From contig JAKURJ010000042.1 of NCBI GenBank assembly GCA_022452125.1, positions 1 to 12,381 of the forward strand: a stretch of 12,381 nucleotides of DNA, in the 5' to 3' direction. Below, in pieces: positions 7,490-12,381 of the stretch. The stretch is from Candidatus Poseidoniaceae archaeon (GTDB lineage Archaea; Thermoplasmatota; Poseidoniia; Poseidoniales; Poseidoniaceae). Numbering within the stretch: the stretch's first letter is position 1; each line of letters opens with the position of its first letter. The notes under the pieces are model-generated. The model was not told the origin of the DNA. It saw only the letters and a program-made list of their open reading frames with translations, and did no database searches. Position numbers and translations under genes: made by a program.

Positions 7490-9313
7490 ATGTGCGGAAT
7501 TTTTGGTTTCATCGGCAATAGGGCTGCAGCACCGTTGCTGGTTGAGGGACTTAGAAGACTGGAATACAGAGGGTATGATTCTTCAGGGATTGTCGTGAAA
7601 AATGGTAACCTGCAGGTTCACAAGAAGGTAGGAAAAGTTTCAGAATTATCGAAAATATTGCCTAACCACATTTCGGGGAACTCAGGTATTGCTCACACTC
7701 GATGGGCGACACACGGTGGGGTAACCGATGCAAACGCTCATCCTCATCTCTCAGAAAATGAAAGTATTGCAGTTGTTCATAACGGAATAATCAACAACTC
7801 TCGAGACCTTCGAAATCGCTTAGAACAGAGAGGATTCGAGTTGAAGTCAGAAACAGATTCTGAGGCTTTAGTTCACATGATCTCAATCGGAATTGAATCA
7901 GGGCAAGAACCTCTTGAAGCAGTAAGGCAAACCCTGAACAGAGCTACAGGAACTTGGGGACTGTGTGTTTTGTTCAAGGACCACGACCTTATCGTGTGTG
8001 CTAGAAATGGTTCACCGTTGATTCTTGGAAAAGGCGATGGTGAATCTTTCATCTCTTCAGACCCTCATGCTCTTTCTCAACACACTCAGAACTTCTATTT
8101 CCTTGAAGATGGTGATATGGCAGTTGTTACACGAGATGGAATTGACATCTCTCGACTAGAAGGAGGAATGTCTTCTACTAGCATGACAGTGATTGAAGAT
8201 GAATGGGGAGAAGCAGATATGGCTGGATTCCCAACCTTCATGCTCAAGGAGATACATGAGCAACCTGAGGCATTACGCAGGTGTATTACAGGTCGACTTG
8301 ACATGGCAAATGGAAGTGCAAAGTTAGGGGGGTTGCGTCTAGAACCTCTTAGGCTGAGAACTACACCTCACGTTCGTTTGATTGGCTGTGGTACTGCATT
8401 GAATGCTTGTAAGATAGGTCAATTGGCAATTGAAAGCCTTGCCCGTATTCCTGCAGTTGCTCATGTTGCTAGTGAGTTCAGATACAATGACCCCGTGATA
8501 AATCCGAATGCGATTCACTTCGCAGTATCTCAATCAGGGGAGACTGCAGACACACTATCTGCGGTCAAGGAGATACAACTCAAAGGTGGAGACGTTCACG
8601 GAATTGTGAATGTTGTCGGCTCAACTATTGCTCGTTTATGTGGTCAAGGTGTGTATATTCACAGTGGCCCCGAACAAGCGGTGGCATCAACAAAGGCATT
8701 CACAAACATGGTGGCATCACTTCTTTTGTTTGCGATTCGAATTGGTAGAACTCGTTCTTTCTCTCGAGAAAAGGGTCAATCAATAATCAAGGATTTCGAA
8801 AAGATTCCTGAACAGATGGAAAGATATCTTGCTAATCCAGGTCCGGTTGATGAAGCGGTTGAACTTGTGAAGAATGCGAAGAGTGTTCTTTTCTTGGGTA
8901 GAGGACTGTCAGCACCTGTAGCTAGTGAAGGTGCTCTCAAACTGATGGAGATAGCATACATTCCTTGTTTGGCATATCCGGCTGGTGAAATGAAGCACGG
9001 ACCGATTGCTCTTCTCGAAGAAGGCAGCCCAGTAATTGTTATTCTTCCAAATGATAAACATCGTGAGAAGACCATTGCTTCAATGCACGAGTGCCGTGCA
9101 CGAGGTGCTAAAATCATCTTGATTCACGAAGAAGGCGATGAAGAGGCTACCGAAGAAGCAGATGTTTCTATTCCAGTACCTGCATGTAATTATCTTCTAA
9201 CCCCGTTACTTACTGTAATGCCGACTCAATTAATCGCTTACAGAACAGCATTGGCATTGGGATGCGATGTAGACAGGCCTCGTAATTTGGCCAAATCTGT
9301 TACAGTTGAATGA
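7490..9313 (+). CDS. glmS: Glutamine--fructose-6-phosphate aminotransferase (isomerizing)
   Basis: GlmS makes glucosamine-6-phosphate from fructose-6-phosphate and glutamine, the first step to UDP-GlcNAc and so to N-glycans and surface polysaccharides. At 607 residues it matches the usual length (about 609 in E. coli). The N-terminal class II glutaminase domain begins MCGIFGFIG with the nucleophile C2, then has HTRWATHGG and HNGIINN. Two SIS sugar-isomerase domains follow: the first contains GCGTALNA, SQSGETADT and VASTKAF, the second LGRGLSAPVASEGALKLME and the GEMKHGPIAL motif. The C terminus DVDRPRNLAKSVTVE is the conserved isomerase tail. It starts 9 bp after the giant protease stop with a GAGGG ribosome site, so it is probably the second gene of that transcript. 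It converges on the KaiC-like gene with a 2-bp gap. Confidence 0.97.
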   Translation: MCGIFGFIGNRAAAPLLVEGLRRLEYRGYDSSGIVVKNGNLQVHKKVGKVSELSKILPNHISGNSGIAHTRWATHGGVTDANAHPHLSENESIAVVHNGIINNSRDLRNRLEQRGFELKSETDSEALVHMISIGIESGQEPLEAVRQTLNRATGTWGLCVLFKDHDLIVCARNGSPLILGKGDGESFISSDPHALSQHTQNFYFLEDGDMAVVTRDGIDISRLEGGMSSTSMTVIEDEWGEADMAGFPTFMLKEIHEQPEALRRCITGRLDMANGSAKLGGLRLEPLRLRTTPHVRLIGCGTALNACKIGQLAIESLARIPAVAHVASEFRYNDPVINPNAIHFAVSQSGETADTLSAVKEIQLKGGDVHGIVNVVGSTIARLCGQGVYIHSGPEQAVASTKAFTNMVASLLLFAIRIGRTRSFSREKGQSIIKDFEKIPEQMERYLANPGPVDEAVELVKNAKSVLFLGRGLSAPVASEGALKLMEIAYIPCLAYPAGEMKHGPIALLEEGSPVIVILPNDKHREKTIASMHECRARGAKIILIHEEGDEEATEEADVSIPVPACNYLLTPLLTVMPTQLIAYRTALALGCDVDRPRNLAKSVTVE

Positions 9314-9315
9314 AC

Positions 9316-10035
9316 TCAATTAATGGTGAATCTTTGGTCCTCAGGGCTCCAAAGAATCGGCGAATAACCTAGCCTGTGGTGGGTGTGACGCATTTTGATG
9401 ACACCAAGTTTCCTCGTAATGTCGTCGCCGGTTCGCTCCATTGTCAGGTGCATAACACCGTCTGAAAGGTAATCTTCAACCCCATATTCTCCGAACTGCT
9501 TGTGGTCTTCCCCAGTCATTTCACAGATGAAGAATGAAGTCAAATCTAAGCGGCGGCAAGCCTCGAATAGTCTGAAAATTTCATCACGAGGATTCTCCAT
9601 CTTTGTCAAAGTGAAGAATGCTCCAAGAGAATCGAACACCAGCAATTCAAATCCAATGGATTGCCTGTAAGATGTCAGTTGTTTGATCAACTGTCCCATC
9701 CAATCGATTCTGTTGCTCATCCCTTGCTCATCTAGTTGAACACGCAAATCAGAGAGATCGATGATTGCGATTCTGTTGCGAACTCTAGGGTCGTCAACAT
9801 TCATTCCCATGTTAGACATGTGTGAGCGTAGGGAATCTTTTCCTTGTTCTAGAGTGACATAGATTCCACTGGTTTCGCCATACAGTACAGCGTTATACAA
9901 TAGAGAGAAAGTAACTGAAGATTTCATTGCACCCGACTGTCCAGCCACAATACAAATGTGACCTTGAGGTATTCCACCTTGCATGTTTTCGTCCAATCCT
10001 GCGATGTGTGTTGGAATCCTTTCGACGTCACTCAC
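9316..10035 (-). CDS. KaiC/RadA-like RecA-superfamily ATPase, single domain
   Basis: This 239-residue protein has one RecA-fold domain of the archaeal KaiC-like type. It opens with the family signature IAGLDENMQGGIPQG, followed by Walker A GQSGAMKSS (32-40, Lys K38). A catalytic-Glu region reads TLEQ around 61-64, where KaiC usually has two Glu. Walker B is ELLVFDSL around residue 137. The Gly normally preceding the Walker A Lys is Met; from memory, MKSS forms occur in other archaeal KaiC-like proteins, so this is probably a subfamily trait and not inactivation. It lacks the second domain of cyanobacterial KaiC, so a clock role should not be assumed; archaeal members are linked to signalling. 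The GTG start at 10035 is supported by GGTGAG five bases upstream. Its role here is unknown. Confidence 0.85.
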   Translation of the reverse strand: MSDVERIPTHIAGLDENMQGGIPQGHICIVAGQSGAMKSSVTFSLLYNAVLYGETSGIYVTLEQGKDSLRSHMSNMGMNVDDPRVRNRIAIIDLSDLRVQLDEQGMSNRIDWMGQLIKQLTSYRQSIGFELLVFDSLGAFFTLTKMENPRDEIFRLFEACRRLDLTSFFICEMTGEDHKQFGEYGVEDYLSDGVMHLTMERTGDDITRKLGVIKMRHTHHRLGYSPILWSPEDQRFTIN

Positions 10036-10040
10036 GCTGT

Positions 10041-10046
10041 CTCACC
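10041..10046 (-). promoter_or_regulatory. Ribosome binding site deciding the GTG start of the KaiC-like gene
   Basis: On the minus strand GGTGAG lies five bases before the GTG at 10035-10033 and matches the GGAGGTGA complement of the 16S rRNA tail. It supports the GTG start, with no in-frame ATG competing near the conserved N terminus. The 63-bp divergent gap to maf (10036-10098) shows no obvious TATA box on either strand. Confidence 0.6.
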
Positions 10047-10098
10047 ACTCGGGTGTAACAGCGATGCTCTCTTCAAGGTGACCCCCAACCAGACTTTC

Positions 10099-10650
10099 AT
10101 GGGAATCTGGTTGGCCAGCGCTTCACAGCGTCGCGCACAGATTCTCGATGACAGATTTGGACCCATTCACATCGAGGCTTTGCCAGATGTAGATGAGACT
10201 CCGCCATCCGGTTCAGTACCTTCACAAGTTCTAGCAATATGTCGCAGAAAAAGTGACGCAGTGCCTTCAAATCACGGATTTCAAGCTGTTGTTGTGGCGG
10301 ATACCATGCTCGAGGACCCTGATGACCCAAATGTTGCCATTGGTAAAGCAGAGGATGAATTATCCGCAGCCTCGATGATTAAGCGTTTATCGGGTCGAAG
10401 GCATCAGGTCTGGTCTGCCACGGGAGTTCAGATATGTGGAGATTGGACTTTCTTTGTTGAAAGTGCTGTAGTACAAATCGACGAGTTAACCGTGGATGAA
10501 ATAGCACATCTCATCAGAAGCGGTTCTTGGAAGGGGAAGGCAGGATCCTACGACCTAGCTGGCGAAATGGGAGAGCATGCCAAATTGGTTGATGGTGACG
10601 AACTTGCGGTTCTAGGCTTTGCACCTAGTGCCCTGAGATTACTCGATTAG
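10099..10650 (+). CDS. maf: Maf-family nucleoside triphosphate pyrophosphatase (divergent member)
   Basis: Maf proteins hydrolyse non-canonical or pyrimidine nucleoside triphosphates to monophosphates and pyrophosphate. The 183-residue product has the family N terminus LASASQRRAQIL (5-16, with S7, S9, R11 and R12), PDVDE at 29-33, VVADTML with the catalytic-type Asp D68, and GKAEDELSAASMIKRLSGRRHQVWSATGV in place of the usual GKP form. The C-terminal KAGSYDLAG replaces the typical DKAGAYGIQG, so the substrate-specificity loop is unusual. ATG 10099 places LASAS four residues in, as in most homologues; an in-frame GTG at 10078 would add seven residues. The gene is divergent from the KaiC-like gene and overlaps the convergent membrane-protein gene by 4 bp (10647-10650). 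Substrate preference (dTTP/UTP or modified GTP) cannot be read from the sequence. Confidence 0.88.
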   Translation: MGIWLASASQRRAQILDDRFGPIHIEALPDVDETPPSGSVPSQVLAICRRKSDAVPSNHGFQAVVVADTMLEDPDDPNVAIGKAEDELSAASMIKRLSGRRHQVWSATGVQICGDWTFFVESAVVQIDELTVDEIAHLIRSGSWKGKAGSYDLAGEMGEHAKLVDGDELAVLGFAPSALRLLD

Positions 10651-11966
10651 TCTTCTTTGAACCCGGAACCTTGTTCAGGATATGCCAAGTATTGGTCGTA
10701 AAACATCGGTATTTTGTGCCATGTATACAAGCAAATGAATGTCTCTTTAATCCAGTAAACCAGGAGCGATAAATATGCCAAAGCGTATAATCCAATGGCT
10801 ATGCGAGGGTATGATTCTATTGCCTCACCTTTCAGGTAACTCGCAATCATTGCGTAAATTGTAATTATCGTTCCCAAGTTGATCGCTGAAAATGTGAACC
10901 ATTGCGTCTTTCTGGTTTGCATTGGAGTCTTTTTATGGTCTTCATGGAGGTAGGATGTGAAACCCCATAGTACCTGGAATGCAACTCCAAAGATTAGAAT
11001 CCAGCGATAATAAGACATCATTGCATCAGTGGTTTCGACATAAGCCATCGTTTCATAGTATGCCGCTGTACCTATGAATGGTAGCCAAAATGTGGATGAT
11101 AAAACCATTTTATTGTACGGATTACCTTGCCTAATTTTTGAAATGATTTTCTTAGGGTTTAGCATGATGAAAATATAGACATAAGGCAAGAATTGGAGTA
11201 TGGCTGTTATTCGAACTGAAACATCCCCTCTCTCATGTAGCGGTTTGGAAATTAATGCTAGCAGCAGCAAAACTGCATAGATTGCAAAAACTCTCGATGT
11301 ATTTTTTGAGCTGATAATTTCCCATTCCAATCGGCGATTAATATGAGAAATTATCAGCGCAGTTAGCGCAAGTGGCATGAAGAAATCATACACCAAACCT
11401 TCAGAAAAATCCAGTATGCCAGAATGCTCATCTCGAAGTATCCAAGACAATGTGGTTATGAGTCCGAGAAATGGCAAAAATGCTCCCAATGCATAGGAAA
11501 AAGGTCCAACTGTATCTCCGTTAGATGATTTGCTTCTGAAGATAGTCATCGATGGCGACATTAGCGAAATAATCGAAGCGCATAGCAATGTGATTCCAAC
11601 GGTAGCAAATGAGTTGAACAGCGATGAATCATTACTCATAATTGCTGCTGCAATTGCAATCTGGCCTGTCACATTCATTCCCACATAAACTCGCATCAGG
11701 CTTTTTTCAAATCCTTGAACGTCGTAAATGAGGGGTAATACACTGAAACTGATTCCTGCAATTATGCACATCATCCAACCTAATGCGAGTTGCATCCTTA
11801 GTACATATTGGACTTCTCTGAGATTATCATTGTAGAATCCTGTACCAGAAGTACCTACCCAAAAAGTGGCTACGAAAAATAAGATTTGCATAACAACGGC
11901 GGCTATGACCAAATCGATGTAAGAACCAGCGGCCCAGTGGGGCTTGCGCTCTGTACTAACGTCCAT
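10647..11966 (-). CDS. Conserved-looking 12-helix integral membrane protein of unknown function
   Basis: I do not recognise this 439-residue protein. It has about twelve hydrophobic helices separated by short loops, with no large soluble domain; both ends are short and hydrophilic. The layout (GW...G...SVLPLIY in helix 2, and PFSYALGAFLPFLG in helix 5) faintly recalls the NnrS/haem-copper-oxidase subunit I-like fold. However, the haem-ligand histidines expected in that superfamily are not evident, so I do not assign it. ATG 11966 is preferred over the in-frame TTG at 11981, because a TATA box about 30 bp upstream puts transcription start at or within a few bases of that ATG and there is no Shine-Dalgarno. 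Its 3' end overlaps maf by 4 bp. Confidence 0.85.
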   Translation of the reverse strand: MDVSTERKPHWAAGSYIDLVIAAVVMQILFFVATFWVGTSGTGFYNDNLREVQYVLRMQLALGWMMCIIAGISFSVLPLIYDVQGFEKSLMRVYVGMNVTGQIAIAAAIMSNDSSLFNSFATVGITLLCASIISLMSPSMTIFRSKSSNGDTVGPFSYALGAFLPFLGLITTLSWILRDEHSGILDFSEGLVYDFFMPLALTALIISHINRRLEWEIISSKNTSRVFAIYAVLLLLALISKPLHERGDVSVRITAILQFLPYVYIFIMLNPKKIISKIRQGNPYNKMVLSSTFWLPFIGTAAYYETMAYVETTDAMMSYYRWILIFGVAFQVLWGFTSYLHEDHKKTPMQTRKTQWFTFSAINLGTIITIYAMIASYLKGEAIESYPRIAIGLYALAYLSLLVYWIKETFICLYTWHKIPMFYDQYLAYPEQGSGFKED

Positions 11967-11992
11967 GCCAACCGAGTTCAACTCATAGGCCT

Positions 11993-12000
11993 AATATAAA
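11993..12000 (-). promoter_or_regulatory. Archaeal TATA box for the 12-helix membrane protein
   Basis: The minus strand reads TTTATATT here, within a T-rich run just after the sepF-like stop. Its centre is about 30 bp from the ATG at 11966. With the usual archaeal spacing of 25-27 bp to the start of transcription, the mRNA would begin at or within about 4 bases of the ATG, that is, leaderless. Confidence 0.65.
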
Positions 12001-12016
12001 AAATTGAAACCTATAT

Positions 12017-12381
12017 TCAAATCAATAATGGGGTTAGTCCCAAATCATTCTTTGAGACATCCATTGAAACATCGCTTCCCGGAAGAAGTAACAGTTTGTC
12101 GGATTCATCTAAAGCAAAAATATCGATATTCATCTCATCTCCAATTTGTTTCAGCGACCTTCGACAGGCATTGGTTTGAGTATCCATGTGAATCAGACCA
12201 TTGAGGTCAACAATGATTGTATCTCCTCGCATTACTCTATCCTGTATCTGTCTAATCGGCAAACGATGCATCTGGTCTGGAACAACATAACGCAGCGCTC
12301 TGTCAGGGAAATCGGTAGGCTTCGCAGAATAATTTGACAGGTCATGGAATGCATCACCGTCGGGGGTGAGTGGGCCTGTCC
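12017..12381 (-). CDS. sepF: SepF-like cell-division protein (partial, 5' end outside window)
   Basis: The minus-strand frame is open from the window edge to the TGA at 12019-12017, giving at least 121 residues. The visible core runs RLPIRQIQDRVMRGDTIIVD, an alpha-helical stretch with ACRRSLKQIGDEMNIDIF, then LDESDKLLLLPGSDVSMD. This matches the beta-alpha-beta pattern of the SepF/DUF552 domain, where a strand after an 'xxGD/N-x-hhV' turn and a terminal strand ending in a 'hhh-P-x-x-V' element are typical. Archaeal SepF anchors FtsZ to the membrane through an N-terminal amphipathic helix, which would lie outside or at the edge of this window. An ATG at 12271 exists, but the upstream codons continue the same frame and read as protein (for example PDRALRYVVPDQ), so it is probably internal. 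The assignment is by pattern only. Confidence 0.6.
   Translation of the reverse strand, partial: TGPLTPDGDAFHDLSNYSAKPTDFPDRALRYVVPDQMHRLPIRQIQDRVMRGDTIIVDLNGLIHMDTQTNACRRSLKQIGDEMNIDIFALDESDKLLLLPGSDVSMDVSKNDLGLTPLLI

Noticed and set aside
7162..7518. Minus-strand Gly-rich 118-codon frame
   Set aside because: It is the antisense shadow of the proline repeat and zinc ribbon (CCN Pro codons read as GGN Gly).
9958..10098. Upstream extension of the maf frame back to 9958
   Set aside because: It overlaps the KaiC-like N terminus in antisense, and Maf homologues begin immediately before LASAS, fitting ATG 10099.

Overview
The window most likely comes from a Thermoplasmatota archaeon, probably a planktonic Marine Group II/III lineage (Candidatus Poseidoniales or a relative). 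This is inferred from gene content, not from a marker gene. The clues are a single-domain KaiC/RadA-like ATPase with the archaeal-type Walker A ending MKSS, a SepF-like protein, a TATA box about 30 bp from a start codon, very tight gene packing, and membrane-anchored proteases ending in zinc-ribbon motifs. No rRNA, tRNA, CRISPR array, insertion sequence or attachment site was seen, and no gene-free stretch exceeds about 75 bp.

Layout. (1) Positions 1-1556, minus strand: a cytochrome c maturation (haem handling) pair. An ABC ATPase fused to a short membrane domain (CcmA-CcmB-like) is followed by the first 115 or so codons of ccmC, cut by the window edge. (2) Positions 1611-7480, plus strand: a rhomboid intramembrane protease with a zinc-binding C-terminal tail, an unusually structured 71-bp gap with nested hairpins, then a 1630-residue secreted subtilisin-like protease. 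The latter has a large beta-rich ectodomain, one transmembrane helix, a proline-rich cytoplasmic repeat and a terminal zinc ribbon. (3) 7490-9313, plus strand: glmS, 9 bp behind the giant protease and probably co-transcribed with it. (4) 9316-10035, minus: the KaiC-like ATPase, converging on glmS with a 2-bp gap. (5) 10099-10650, plus: a divergent Maf-family nucleotide pyrophosphatase. (6) 10647-11966, minus: a 12-helix membrane protein of unknown function with its own TATA box and probably a leaderless mRNA. (7) 12017 to the window end, minus: the C-terminal part of a SepF-like cell-division protein.

How they fit together. Most of the window is housekeeping: haem delivery for c-type cytochromes, hexosamine synthesis for surface glycans, nucleotide sanitation and cell division. 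The noteworthy part is region 2. Two membrane proteases of unrelated catalytic type sit side by side on one strand, and each ends in a predicted cytoplasmic zinc-binding motif. This suggests a cell-surface or membrane proteolysis unit whose cytoplasmic tails bind a partner. That function is inference; the domain layout is read directly from the sequence.
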